Positions 35,772 through 48,147 of a DNA stretch of 64,000 bases are shown piece after piece; positions within the stretch are counted from its first letter, which is position 1; each line of letters starts with the position of its first letter. The position numbers and the translations under genes are program-made. The DNA is from Sciurus carolinensis. Taxonomy: Eukaryota > Chordata > Mammalia > Rodentia > Sciuridae. The stretch spans positions 140,762,491 through 140,826,490 of the forward strand of contig NC_062213.1 in NCBI RefSeq assembly GCF_902686445.1, read 5' to 3'. The notes below the pieces were generated by a model. It searched no databases, was not told the DNA's origin, and worked only from the letters and a program-made list of their open reading frames with translations.

Positions 35772-36928
35772 CTGAAAAACAAACAAATCCATCATTTACT
35801 TTATGATCCCGCTATGTCACAGAAAATACAAAAATAACAACTTTCTCCCCTTCCCTCCCTTTTGGAAGTATAAAATACATTTGATTCTAAATCAAATATG
35901 GATACCTGAGCCTTACGATATAAAGTAACAGTAAAGGTATATAAATTCTTACCTTCTTAGAAAAACATGAAAAACTTAGAAAGTCATTCTAGGATAGGTT
36001 TAACTTCTAGATTTCATATGCTCTTCTTTCTCACAACAGGTGTGACTTAAAAACAAAATATAGGCCCAAATAAAAACCCAAAGATCATGATCAGTGCACC
36101 TCTCCAAGGATGTACCTACCACTCATTTAAAACAACTGGGGGGCCAGACCACAAAGAATACCAAACCCAGGGTCAATTTGAATTTTGACTAGCTCTTATG
36201 GGCCCAGTTCTCCAAACAAGATACAAAAACTTTCAGGAGTATGACTTTGAAATGTGTTTTCTGGATCCTAGGATAACCTGGAACTAGAACTAGGTCTTTT
36301 GCTGGTTTCTGCGCAAGAGTTCTACTGCCTTCTAGAGTAGTATGGGGAACTGCATTGTAACATTAGCTTTGTCATACACATAAAATGAAGGCAATTTCCA
36401 AATATATCTAGTCTCCTGGTCTAGCTGCTGAGGACAAAGAAATCACAAATGTTTCCTTTGAAGGGAACACGTTACACTTTCTTCAAATTAGTTTCCTATT
36501 ATATACTACTAAGTAATACTCATAGAAGTTTTCTCAAGCCACCCTTAACGAGCCGCTATTTTAAGAGGTGTATAAAGTGGGGCAGCAAGGGATTCTCATC
36601 TTCCCCATTATGAAGTGTTGGTAGTTCAAATAAGACAATTCTTAATAATTTAGATGCTGTGACTAAAGCATAAACATAATTTAGAAAACAAAATTCTCCT
36701 GATAACTTTGAGTTCTCTTTCCCATCATCTAAACAACTTTGCAGCAAATGCATGCTTCAGGTATCGTAGGGGATTACAGGAGCTGCTTACTATGTTCTAT
36801 TCACTATAATGGGGCTTCGATAGAAAAGCATTCAGATTCTAAATGGTTTGAAACATATATCACACAGTAAAGGCACAATCATGGCTTATCAACAAACACA
36901 CCAGAAAGAATGTAAAAGAATTAATCTA
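35772..36928. other. unique DNA just upstream of the start-codon exon
   Basis: No nameable repeat. It holds the branch point and pyrimidine tract for the exon at its left edge. The rest has mixed composition without an open frame of note. Confidence 0.5.
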
Positions 36929-37135
36929 GGCCAGCCATGGTGGCCCATGCCTGCAATCCCAGCAACTCAGAAGGTTGAAGCAGAAAGGTCACAAGTTTAA
37001 GACCAGCCTCAGCAATTTAGCAAGGCCCTAAGCAACTTTAAGTGAGACCCTGTCTCAAAGTAGCAAAAAAGGGAGTGGGGGGATGTAGTAAATTGCCCCT
37101 GTGTTAAATCCCCAGTACCCAAAAAAAAAAAAAAA
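36929..37135 (+). mobile_element. B1-dID SINE
   Basis: aggccagccatggtggccca and the dID half gagtggggggatgtagtaaa, then tgttaaatccccagtacc and an A15 tail. Confidence 0.9.
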
Positions 37136-38688
37136 GAATGAAATAATCCAAAGTTTAATTTTGAAGATCCATAAAAAAAAAAATCGCAGATGAAACAAGC
37201 AAGATATTTCTATAATAAGGAGTTTGTTTTATTATGCCCACAGTCTGAGATACAACTGTTTCTCTCTATACCATGGCCCATGATCAGTCCAATTTTAACA
37301 CTCTGAAAACATTAAAGACATTTAGGTATGACAGGGGTCACAGTTGGTATTATGCAGTTCTGCGAACACCTCAGATGCTTCTCTGTCGAAAGAAACAAGA
37401 CAAAAACAAAGGAAAGGGCGACATGCATCCTCTTCTAAATGCCAAAAAATACAAAAAGAACACACATCAAAAATCGATCTGATGGAGACATGACACACAT
37501 CCATGTAGAACTAGCTGGCTCATTCTGTTCAATTTTTCACTGAATTCCCTAAGGTTAGTCAAAAGGCAATCTAAAGTTAACACTGCAGTTTACATCTGCT
37601 ACGGCAGAGTTCCTACCTTAAAAATGAAAGTTAAAGCAAAAGGCTAATGGCTGGACACATCCAAAGGCTAATCCATAAACAATTTCTTACATCTTACAAT
37701 CTTTCAATGATCCAGTAAAGCAATTAGAGTAATTTTAATACATGGATGAAGTGCATTAATTGCTACAACTAAAACTGAGTGACCCTCTGGACTGTTCCAT
37801 ATTCCAAGAATTTTGACTGTGCAAGTTTTACTTGTAACCGGTACTTTGATTTCAATGAGCTAATGCCTAGAGGCAGCTGGCCTGCATGTACAACTCTTCA
37901 ACACAGTTCCATTTTCTTAAGGCAATCCAAGATCATTCTGCATTTGGTCACCCGCTATTTGAAAGAGTCCTTGTTTGTGGGAAGAAAGGGAAGGAAGAAA
38001 TCAGGGACTGATGACTGCCTTGTAGGAAACAGCTGCCAAAATAGGAAAACCTCTGTTAGTGAGAGGAAAAGGAGAAGGAAACCACACAACTAAGACCTCT
38101 ACTGTGGTCTTTGGCAGGATAGAAAGCTTCATGAACAGACTCTGTGTACTAACACTCAGTGTATTCTTAAGGCTTGAGAATGTGAAAAATAATTCACAAA
38201 GTACACTCCAGTCCACTATGACACCTTGTCAAATTGAAACAGGTTCTGGAAAGTATAAAATCATGGCTCCTATATGCAAATAAAGCTTAAGTTCATCTGT
38301 GGATGCAATAAGTAAAAAGAATATCGAATTTATTTTTCTCAATTCCACAACTTATATGCAATCACTCTCATATCAAATAAAATTATTTCCAGAAGTTCAA
38401 ACTTAAAGTGCAATTTTGAAAACTAAGTCAAAAGATTTTACTGCTGTGATTCAAATTAAAAACAACCCTTCACTGAACAAATGTTAATGAAAATTGAAAT
38501 ACTTAGCAAACCACAGTTAGCTAAGAATAGAATGAATAAACAATCAACTATGATGAAACTAATCCCCAAAAAGCACTGCTCCTAAACCAAGCTGGAGCCA
38601 AAGGGCACTCAGACACAGATGCAGCTAACAGACCATCATCCTTCAAGCTAAATACCTGCAAAAATAAGCTCAAGAGTTTCTCACAAGG

Positions 38689-38719
38689 CAAAACAAAACA
38701 AAACAAAACAAAACAAAAA
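38689..38719 (+). repeat. (AAAAC)n
   Basis: About six units of AAAAC. Confidence 0.9.
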
Positions 38720-39969
38720 ATCAGAAAGGGGCTATTAAATTTCCTTTCAACAAACAGGAAAGATTAATTTAAACAATGTCCTACATTAGTAACTTATTTG
38801 TATTTTAATTCCCCCTCCTTTGGAAAACCTCTTTTTTTTTTCCCCCCCCAAGAACATCAGAGAACTTAGCATGAACTAGAGGAGAAACTGAGCGGATAAA
38901 GATGTTTAACAGCTGATTTCTTAATAAAAACAGAAACAGAGAAACAGCACATTTCTACTTAAACTATCAGGGATTATCTTTAAAAATCCAAGTCACTTTT
39001 AACACACCACATCCTACCAAGGCTTTTATTCTATCCTCCAAATAAAAAGATTCAAACAATTTCATCTTAATCTTGTTTCTATGCACCACAAGCCATTGTC
39101 TACCAAACCTCTGACACGATTTTTTTAGATCTAAGTATCCTATTACTCTGTCATGTAAAAAGTCAATTAATGCATCATTACTACCAACCCTTCTAAAGCT
39201 GAATAGCGACTTCCAGGAATCCACTTCAGCACTGTTTATATCCCAACAGCCTTCAATGTTTCATACACTACTTACAATGTACTGTCAACTGGAGTCTTCA
39301 GACAGTAACCTGCTAATATTTATTAGCTATAATAAATATCCTGTGCCTTAAACTGTCAGCAAAATTATTTAAAAGGAAAATATCAATAACCAGTTTACAG
39401 TCACATATTCGAGTAATATTACCAAGAAATCACATTAAGTCTGATGATGCGATATTTATTTAGCAAATACAAAAAAAAAAACGGTTTGCTGAAAAACATT
39501 AATAAAATAAGGAGAATATAACATTATTTGTAATTAATTAGAGGAAAAGAAAATTTAACTAAAAATTTCAAAAACTGGTTAACTTAGGTTGATATTAGAT
39601 TCATACTGACAGTTTTATCTTTGATTTCTAATCAAAGTGGACGCTAAACCACTGTGAACAATGACTATTAAGCCCAGAAAAACTATAAACAAGAGAGCAG
39701 GGAAAGCAAAAGCTACCTAAGCACCTACCCAAGAACCTACCGGTCACCCATCCTTGCTAGTGTGCACTAATGCTGTAAAATGAAACATTTTTGTTCTGGG
39801 TAAGCCTAAAATTGTATACTGTGTGTGTGTGTGTGAAAACTCTAAATGAAATCTAAAGATAGCTTTACAAAATCAGTCATTCTAATCTTATCTACACTAT
39901 AAAATTATAATCATCATAGGACATAATTTGCCAGTAAAACAAACTGCTGTTCTGTTTTAACAACAACGA

Positions 39970-39999
39970 CAGGGGAAAAAAAAAAAAAAAAAAAAAAAG
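39970..39999 (+). repeat. poly-A tract
   Basis: Uninterrupted run of more than 20 A not attached to any SINE body that I can see. Confidence 0.85.
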
Positions 40000-40959
40000 A
40001 ACAAGAAAGGATGATGATACTAACCCTACTCTGTCCCATGCACAGGCATAGAAAATGAAAAATAAATTACAGTTTAATATCTACTTAGTGGGAACTCAAC
40101 CAGAGCATTCACCTTGCAGAAATATTTCATGTGTCATCCTTAAAGTCTAGTTTCCCCTTCTCATTGGCATTTGAGAAAACATCAACACCTCCGGGAGTTT
40201 TTCTTCGGTAAGTCAGCTAAGCAAACCTGGGCTATCACTAATCAGAAAGGCTTTCTTCACTCCAGACATACCATTTGGATTTGAGTTTATTTTCTTTGCT
40301 TCACCAGGACAGCATCAGGGATGGGCTGGAAGTGCTGACAGAGATCCTAAAACCACGTGGCCAACCATTAGTCACCACACTCTACCTTTTTCTCATTTTT
40401 GCCGGCACTGACATCAAGTCTAGAGTATTTTAATTAAACTATTTATGGAATACTCCCCTTAATATTTATCATTGGTCTTACCATTTACTGAAATTTCTTC
40501 ACCATGAAGGGATTCTCCTAAGAGAAGGCTTAGAGGAGCAGAAAGAAGAAGTCAGGAATACTCCTAGTAAATTACATCTGCTAATGCTATAATATCTAGG
40601 AGTCGTGCTGAGCATGCAAAAGAGGCTTGTAGCTGTGGACACCAGAGGCAAGTCCAGGGCAGTCTGCCATTCTCTTCATTAAAATCCATTCAGTTGAAAT
40701 AATAAAAACAAATAGCTGTCACTTTCAAACCAATATATAGGGGACATTTTTTGACTACACAGAAACTTTCAATTGAAGTTTCAAAAGAAAAAAATTAAAA
40801 AGATATATGCCTTACATATCAAGAAAAGTTGATGACTTCCTCAAACTTCAAACCAAAAATATTTGAATTACAGTACTCCTATAATGCAGAAATTAATACA
40901 CCCCAACCTGTCCACTCTAACGTAAAGACGTAAAGGACAAGAGACAAGGAAAGGAGGCT

Positions 40960-40961
<2 letters not shown>

Positions 40962-40990
<29 letters not shown>

Positions 40991-41157
40991 GGGAACTAGG
41001 GATTGAACCCAGGGGCACTTTACCACTGAACTAAATTCTCAGTTCTTTTTATTTTTTAGAGACAGTATCTCAGGAAGTTGCTGAGGCTGGCCTCAATTTG
41101 TGATCATCCTGTCTCTCAGCCTCCTGAGTCACTGGGATTACAGATGTTAAGTCCAGC
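40962..41157 (-). mobile_element. B1-dID SINE
   Basis: A T29 tail, then reversed dID half (gggattgaacccaggggcac), linker and reversed B1 half (tcagcctcctgagtcactgg). Confidence 0.92.
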
Positions 41158-41309
41158 AGGGGAAAGCTACTTTTAAAAGGCAATCCTCTCCAATTTTAAA
41201 ATGTTATGCCATATTTCTCTTGACATTGTAATAGTCTAAAATTCTCATTCAAATTTTAGAGTTGAATACATATTATGGGTACTATGACTAGAAATACTTC
41301 TTAAGTGTC

Positions 41310-41490
41310 TTTGTGAAACACTGTATCAGACACAAATCACTAAGCCTTATAAAAATGCAAAGTAAATATTACAAAGGTCGGAAGTCAGGATGAGGTGAAG
41401 TAATTAGTTGAAATTACTTGGCTAGTTAAGTGGCAGAAGCAAGGTTGCAATCCAAACTAACTAAAAAACCATTTTTCCACTATTTACCAC
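41310..41490 (-). mobile_element. MIR element
   Basis: Reversed MIR: gatgaggtgaagtaattagt, then cttggctagttaagtggcag and aagcaaggttgcaatccaaa. Confidence 0.6.
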
Positions 41491-41639
41491 ACTACTCACA
41501 AATATTTAGTGAGCACCTATTATTTGCAATACTTATTTGATAAAACTCAGAGAGATTACATTCTAACTCAAAAATAACCCATCAGAATAAGAAGGTATTA
41601 TTTCCTGGAACATAATTAGGATGGAGATTTATATATATA

Positions 41640-41755
41640 TATAAAAATCTCCACTTTACCTTAAAATGAGATATTTCACCTGCTCAAGAGATTAAGTAGA
41701 TAACAGGACTGGGAATTAAACCCATGTTCTAAAATCACCATTTCCACTAACTAAA
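41640..41755 (-). mobile_element. MIR fragment, second and adjacent
   Basis: Degraded reversed MIR: gctcaagagattaagtagat, then caggactgggaattaaaccc and a degenerate end. Confidence 0.5.
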
Positions 41756-41812
41756 TAAATCAGATAAGCTTGCATTACACATTTTATATCTTTCTTTAAA
41801 ATTAAAAAATGA

Positions 41813-42010
41813 AGCAGGGCACAGTGGCACATGCCTATAATCCCAGCCCCTTGGGAGGCTGAGACAGGAGGATCGAGAAAGTTTCAAGCCAAACTCAGCA
41901 ACTTAGTGAAGTTTCAAACAAGTTAGCAAGATCCTGTCTCAAAATAAAAAGGGCAGGGGATGTGGCTCAGTGATAAAGCACCCCTGGGTTCAATCTCCAG
42001 TACAAAAAGA
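41813..42010 (+). mobile_element. B1-dID SINE
   Basis: gcagggcacagtggcacatg through gggaggctgagacaggagga and dID half ggcaggggatgtggctcagt. The linker region carries a local repeat (acttagtgaagtttcaaac, gtttcaagcc). Confidence 0.9.
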
Positions 42011-42060
42011 AAGAAAGAGACATAGATAGATAAATAGATAGACAGATAGATAGATAGAAA
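42011..42060 (+). repeat. (GAAA)n then (GATA)n microsatellite
   Basis: Tetranucleotide run growing from the SINE tail. Confidence 0.9.
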
Positions 42061-43030
42061 GAAATAGAACATTTTGTGATTATGAAAGTGATGAAACAAC
42101 AAAAAAATAATGAGTTGATTTTCACAATGTTTACATGAGTAAAACTAACATCCCCTAGGTAATGATAGTTACATATTAACTTAATTTTTAGTATTTCCAG
42201 TTGAGCTACCTTAATTCTACTCATTTATGTTGATATTTAAAGTGCTTATAATTACATGTTATAAATTAACAAATTTTTCCAGACAGATAAATCTTATCAA
42301 CCACACTACCTGAGAAGTAGCTTGTAAGTCAGAAAAACAAATATTACCTCCAACTCAAACTAACAAATGCCCCTTAAAAGTCATGGAAGGAATGTTTTAA
42401 TGTTAACATCTATGAGATTTAGACTAATCATTATTTAGGCAAACATAAAAGAAAAAATTAAATGTGGCTTATAAGATGCAATCTTACATTTGGCTCACTG
42501 CACAGGATTTGTTGTTCATAAATCATTGTTACTAGCCATTCCCTGAATCAATATTCAAATTCCCTCTTGGTCTATATATACAACCACTAAATGAAATAAT
42601 AATGACCTAGGATCTGTTGTATATTAGATCATCAATATCACCATCAGAGGTTTCTTAGAGGTAATGAGGTAATCTAAGTGAAGTATGTCAAACAGTCTTA
42701 AAAATAAGTAGGAAAAATTAAGTATACAGAATATATAGCAAGAAGCTGAAGAAAATTTTATTATGTATATGTAGTACACTGCCTTTTGAAATCAACAATA
42801 CAATTCATTTGCAAACTATGCCAATCTATACAGAGATATCTAAACTTGCACTTCTTACTTTTAAAATAAAGTAGGCCATATTAGTATAACTGCATGGAGG
42901 CAAAGTCAAGTCAACTAATATCTAGTTGAAACCACCTGGATATTTGTAATAGTAGGTACTGAAGTCAATGTTACTTATTTATTTTTACTTCCTATACAAA
43001 CTGGTTCTGTGTTAAGGTCTAAAGAAATAA
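42061..43030. other. unique intronic DNA
   Basis: No gene or nameable repeat is seen. Confidence 0.5.
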
Positions 43031-43114
43031 CCTGTAATCCCAGCTATGCTGGAGGCTGATACTGGAGGATTGTCAAATTAGATGTCAGTCTCAGCAATTT
43101 AGCAAGACCCTGTC
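43031..43114 (+). mobile_element. B1-ID host SINE, left part (interrupted)
   Basis: 5'-truncated B1 body from cctgtaatcccagctatgct to agcaagaccctgtc. The element is broken by an LTR at 43115 and resumes at 43781. Confidence 0.75.
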
Positions 43115-43182
43115 TGTTATGTTTTAGATATTAAGTATCCCCCCAAAAGTTCATGAGTGAGACAATGCAAGAATGTTCAGAG
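43115..43182 (+). mobile_element. MaLR-like LTR, left part
   Basis: tgttatgttttagatattaa then cccccaaaagttcatgagtg and gcaagaatgttcagag, matching the start of the LTR at 16595. It is interrupted by a B1-dID. Confidence 0.6.
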
Positions 43183-43398
43183 TTGAGCTGGGCATGATGG
43201 CATATGTCTGCAATCCCACCGATGTAGGAGGCTGAGGCAGGAAGTTCACAACTTCAAGGCCTGCCTCAGCAATTTAGAGGCCCTAAGCAACTTAGTTAGA
43301 ACCCGTCTCAAAACTAAAAAGGCTAGGAATGTAAAGTGGTAAAGCACCCCTAGATTCAATCCCCAGTACAACCCACTAGCCCCCAAAAAAGTTTAAAA
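43183..43398 (+). mobile_element. B1-dID SINE inserted in the LTR
   Basis: gctgggcatgatggcatatg through gaggctgaggcaggaagttc and a dID half. Flanked by aatgttcagag (43172-43182) and aacgttcagag (43399-43409), an 11-bp target-site duplication with one mismatch. Confidence 0.9.
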
Positions 43399-43780
43399 AA
43401 CGTTCAGAGGTGAAACTGATTAGATTATGAGAGTTATGGCCTAATTGGTAGATTAACCCACTAATAAACGTTAACTTGACGGTTAACTGTAAGCAGGTAG
43501 GGTGTGGCTGGAAAAAGTAGGCCACTGGGGGAGTGACTCGGGGGTTTATATTTTGTCCCTGATGAGTGGGGCTCTCTTTGCATCTTAGTAGCCAAGTCCT
43601 GAGCTGTTTCCCCCTGCCAGGCCCTTCTCCCTTGATGCTCTGCCTTGGCCCAGAGCTATGGAGTGGGCAGACCAAGGACTGAAGCTCCGAAACCTTGAGC
43701 CAAAATAAACTTTTCCTCCTCTTCTGTTGTGCTGGTTAGCCTTTTGATCACAGTGATGTAAAGGCTAACTAACTAAAACA
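43399..43780 (+). mobile_element. MaLR-like LTR, right part
   Basis: Continues the LTR (aactgattagattatgagag, tggaaaaagtaggccactgg, caaaataaacttttcctcct, ccttttgatcacagtgatgt) and ends in CA at 43780, like 16986. Confidence 0.6.
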
Positions 43781-43881
43781 CCATCTCAAAAAAGAAAATA
43801 AAGAGCAAGGGGTATAGCTCAGTGGTATAGCACCTGCCTCTTATATGTAAGGCCCTGGATCAATCCACAGTACCACAAAAA
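43781..43881 (+). mobile_element. B1-ID host SINE, right part
   Basis: ccatctcaaaaaagaaaata completes the linker broken at 43114. A full-length type ID half (aaggggtatagctcagtggt, then taaggccctggatcaatcca, then cagtaccac) follows. It is not the deleted dID type. Confidence 0.7.
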
Positions 43882-44940
43882 TATACATACAAATAAACAG
43901 ATATAGCTGCTACCTTCTGGAAGTATATACTCTTCTAAGGAAAATTAAATATAATGGAAAATGACTAAAATCATAAATATTCAATAATAACTACTAAAAT
44001 CCTAAAACGTAATGACAATAAATACATTTCCTACCACAATGATGAGACAATTAAAAGCAGTTTCTTTATCTGTATATCCTTGAGGTATGTACCTAGATCA
44101 ACCAGTGCTGTCTTATCAGAGAGTTGGAAACAGATCAAGAACATACTTAACCTGCCCCTATAAGGTTTGGGATGCTTCACAAGCATCCAGACCTCAAGTT
44201 CAGAACTATACATAAAGGTAGAAATACATGATAAAACTACATTCTACCATTTCCCTAGTTTTACCCATTATGGTACTGATTCCACGTAAAGTAATTTAAG
44301 GAAAGCATTTAGGGTATTCTGCAATACATTTAATGTAGACCTTGCCTCTTCTGTCAAGATATATCTCAGGAATTATTTTAATTTCCAATTTTTAAATTAC
44401 TTCTAAAGAAGTAGCTATTTCAGAAAAATATTTTTTAAAAACCTACTTAAGAGATTATTATATTGGCAGTCAAAATAAAGTAGCCTGAGACTTAACTTGG
44501 CTCACATGGTTCGCAATCCATCTTCCTAGGAAAACTACAGATGATCAAAAGACAGCAGAGACCTTCAAAGAAGAACAAGTTCTTGGTCTTCCCTGGGATT
44601 AGTCCCCAATAAGCCATTATGTTCCATTTGTTTTATATCTGTGTCTACTAATAGAACTCAAAATAACAGGATTTTCTTGAGTTATAGAGAAAAGGAACAT
44701 ATCAATTATTTCTGAATAATTAAGTTAATTAACAGTATTAAAGTTACAATGTGAGTAAATGAACAGAACAGATTGTCTTCCAATATCAGGCTGAGATTGT
44801 GTGGTTGGTGGAGCAAATTCCACTAAAGAACATTGAGAAATTAAGCTGGAAAAGTAAGAGGAGAGTTTATGAACACACTGTTAAGAAATTAAAAAAAAAA
44901 AACTGGGTCATTTAAAATGATCGTGATGATCATGAGATAC
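43882..44940. other. unique intronic DNA
   Basis: No gene or nameable repeat is seen. Confidence 0.5.
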
Positions 44941-44966
44941 TGAAAAATTCAAGAAAATCTTTAGTT

Positions 44967-45150
44967 CATTAACAAATAGAGGTGGGAGGGGTGGGGGGGA
45001 AGGGAAAAACTAACAGAATGAATCAAACAACATCACTCTATGTAAATTTATGATTACACAAATGGTATGCCTTGACTCCATGTACAAACAGAGAAACAAC
45101 ATGTATCCCATTTGTTTACAATAAAAAAAATAAAAATTAAAAAAAAAAAA
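44967..45150 (+). mobile_element. LINE-1 3' end fragment
   Basis: A G-rich purine tract (gaggtgggaggggtgggggg, 44981-45005), typical of L1 3' UTRs, is followed by a stretch like atttatgattacacaaatgg and an A-rich end at 45121-45153. Recognised as the sciurid L1 3' pattern by eye. Confidence 0.55.
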
Positions 45151-45162
45151 AAACAAATAGAA

Positions 45163-45345
45163 TTATCAGTGCACAGGCCTGAATCCCAGCTACTTGGGAG
45201 GCTGAGGCAGGAGTATCTCCAAGTTCAAGGCCAACCTCAGCAATTCAGCACGACTCAGTCTCAAAACAAAAGTAAAATGACTGGGAATGTTGCTCAGTGG
45301 TAGAGTGCCTCTATGTTCAATTCCCCAGTACTGGGGGGAGAAAGC
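45163..45345 (+). mobile_element. B1-dID SINE, 5' truncated
   Basis: gggaggctgaggcaggagta and the dID half tgactgggaatgttgctcag, ending ccccagtactgggggg. Confidence 0.85.
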
Positions 45346-45833
45346 AGGCAGGTGTGTTGGAAATATCCACGGTGTTTTTGTTTCTTACTCGATCATAGAG
45401 TAGAGAGGCATGTGGTTTTCAGAAAAGGAATTTTTCACTTTAAAATATAATTTTATAATATCTATTAAAATTTCAAATAACATTAAAGTAGTAATAAAAG
45501 TAATGCTTAGTAAAAGAAACTAGTAATAAAAAGCTAAGAAGAACTGACTAGAAGCTTAAATTACTAGCCAAGCTTCTCTCTTTGGTGAATGACTAAGGTA
45601 GTTTTGTAATACTTTAAACAATTTTTTAAATGAATATATAGTCACTTAACATTGTTACTATACATATTTAAAAAGAAGCAAAAACTGCCTAAAATAAACC
45701 TACAAATGATAACTAGTGATTTTTCAAATCTCAAGTTTAAAATCAATTAGATTCCATTATGTTTGGAAAGATTAAAACCAACAAATTATGTAGACTAATC
45801 CTATATATGTATATTTATCAGGGCAGGGATCAG

Positions 45834-46030
45834 GGGACTTTTCCTATAAAGATCAAATAGTAAATAGTTTAGGCTTTAATGGCCATATAGTCTCTGTCAC
45901 AACTACACAACTCTGCCACTGTAACATGAAAAGTGTCACAGACAATGAATGTATAAATTAATAACCATGGCTAGATGCCAACAAAACTTAACCTACAAAA
46001 CAGCCGGCTGGCCCTAGTTTGCCAACCCCA
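45834..46030 (+). mobile_element. hAT-Charlie-type MITE
   Basis: The ends CAGGGATCAGGGGACTT and AGTTTGCCAACCCCAG are imperfect inverted repeats. The interior agtaaatagtttaggcttta, atagtctctgtcacaactac and ctctgccactgtaac is the known non-autonomous Charlie pattern (MER58-like; subfamily uncertain). Confidence 0.65.
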
Positions 46031-46849
46031 GCTATAAATGAACAAGTACAAGGCCAAGATAACCTCAAGTGATAATTTCAGTCAAGTACTAAACTAAGAA
46101 CTGTGAATGTCTGCAAAACTAATCAAAGTAATATGATGTATTGTTTTAATAAATGAACAATGTTAACATAAGGGTAAATAACCAAGCTGGAAGGAGAAAG
46201 ATAAAGCTGCATAAAACAAAACAAATTAACATTTCAGTACATGTAACAGAACCACACGGATATGTCTTACAAGGCTTCGAGTAAATTCCAGAAAACAGAA
46301 GACATGGTTACAGCAACTTATCTGACTACTTTGCTTGGCATGAGAGGATATAAAACCAATCAAAACAGTAAGTAATAAGAGAATGAAAAGTAATGAGGTT
46401 TGCATAAGACCTCTGAGGTATTATAGCATTACTATAATAATTTCAAGTAGCTATTAGTAAAAGTGGCTTCAAACTCCTAAATCTGTCACCATTGTTACTC
46501 ACCCTTATGAAATACTGGCTATGTCCCACTTCTACATTTGTATTCAACAGCAAACTGCTAAATTCTGATTTACTTTCTTCTATAAAGTTACCAGACCAAA
46601 ATCGCTTATCTTATTTCAAGTAACTAGGAGTAATCATGTATGCACACCTTTAAGAAGTATTTTTAGAGTTTTAGAATTCCTTCCACCAAAAAACATTTAT
46701 TGTGACTTTTATAGTAAATATTCTTATTTTCTGCAAATCTAATTTTTTTAATTTAACAGGCAAACTAAAGCATACTATTCATAAGAATAATATTTTAAGC
46801 TATAATAGGTATCACATTAAAACAAATGAAGGCTAAACTCTTCTATCAA

Positions 46850-46874
46850 TATTATATATATATATATATATATA
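46850..46874 (+). repeat. (TA)n microsatellite
   Basis: About 11 TA units. Confidence 0.9.
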
Positions 46875-48132
46875 AAAAAGACAAAAGAGTAGAGAAGGTT
46901 ACAAATTTTTAATAAGAGCATTATATTATGGTGGTAATAATCTAGGTGTTTTACTGGAAGTGAAGTGGATTACTGTAAATGAAATTTTAAAATGTCCTTT
47001 CCATTTTAGAGATAACACAGAATGACTTTTTTCATGTTTCTGGCGATAAGGATAAATTTGCCACACATTTAAATGGGGCCTTCACCCTTCCCACCCTGGC
47101 TCATGAATTAATAATTCAGTGACATTAATACAAGAAGATAAATGATAAAAAGGTTAAGGCACATGGGCCAGCCATACACACATACTTCTTTTAGCACAGT
47201 TAATACTTCTCTGCCAATTACAGCTAAAACTTTTTAACAGTTTTCAATAGCCTTTTTACAATCTAAGTAGCAGCTTATGCACACACAATTTCACACAATT
47301 CAGTCTTAATAAATCTCCTGCTGGTACCAAACAATCATTCTAAGGGATTAAAGTGCAACATCTGTTAACATTAATAATGTTTTATATACTCATATGTATT
47401 AAAGAAGCCTCTACTCCATTATTAGTCTCCTGGAAAACCTTCTAGACCAATATACCGATTTAGCATGAATTATACATATATTCTAAAATTGCTAACTTAC
47501 TACAACAAAGAAACACATTAGTGTGAAATAGTAAAAGAAAAAGATCATATCTGCCATGAAGTAACAGATGTTTTTGAACCAAGCTTCCTAAACATAAATG
47601 GATATATACACACACAAATGAAATTAGCCCCATCGCTGAGAGTTTCTAAAACTAAAAAAATTCTCTAGAGCATTATTCATCTTAAATAAAATACATAAAT
47701 TACTCATCCTAAATAAAACATAAGCACCAGTAATACAAAAGGTACTTCATCTTAAGGTGTCGGCACATTCACTGTGGTGCTGATTCTTACTCTGAAATCC
47801 CTCAATACCCTTCCCACTCCTTTTCTTCCCCCCACCTTAACCTCTTCGTCTAAACGTCTGCAAAAATCTCAGAGCTTATTTTCTCATCCTCCATCCAGCT
47901 TGCCAACTTTCATTAGTTTAATCCTCCTAATTTCACTCTAAACCATTAAAATGTGTAAAACTGGAACCAATCCTACAATTCATTTTTATGTAAGAAAAAA
48001 GAACATGTGGGATCATGATGACAAAGGCAGATCTCGGAACTGCTGTTTTCGTTATTTTCCCACAAGTACAGAAATGATTTTCTCACTGTAATGTATCACA
48101 ACCAATCTATTTTTCAGCAATAGGGAAACTGC

Positions 48133-48147
48133 GGGGGGGGGGGGGGG
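48133..48147 (+). repeat. poly-G run (G15)
   Basis: Fifteen consecutive G residues preceded by GC. It is unattached to any repeat. Confidence 0.95.

Larger units (their letters stand above)
37136..40080. other. long repeat-poor unique region
   Basis: Nearly 3 kb without any SINE, the cleanest stretch around the coding exon. It has several plus- and minus-strand open frames of 60-104 codons but no domain that I recognise. Only an (AAAAC)n tract and poly-A runs interrupt it. Confidence 0.5.

Noticed and set aside
37779..38093. 104-codon plus-strand open frame
   Set aside because: No known domain, ends in a basic run from purine-rich DNA, and no flanking splice signals that join it to anything.
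38967..39224. 85-codon minus-strand frame on the ADGRL2 strand
   Set aside because: Considered as an alternative first exon, but its sequence is not recognised and no clear donor follows.
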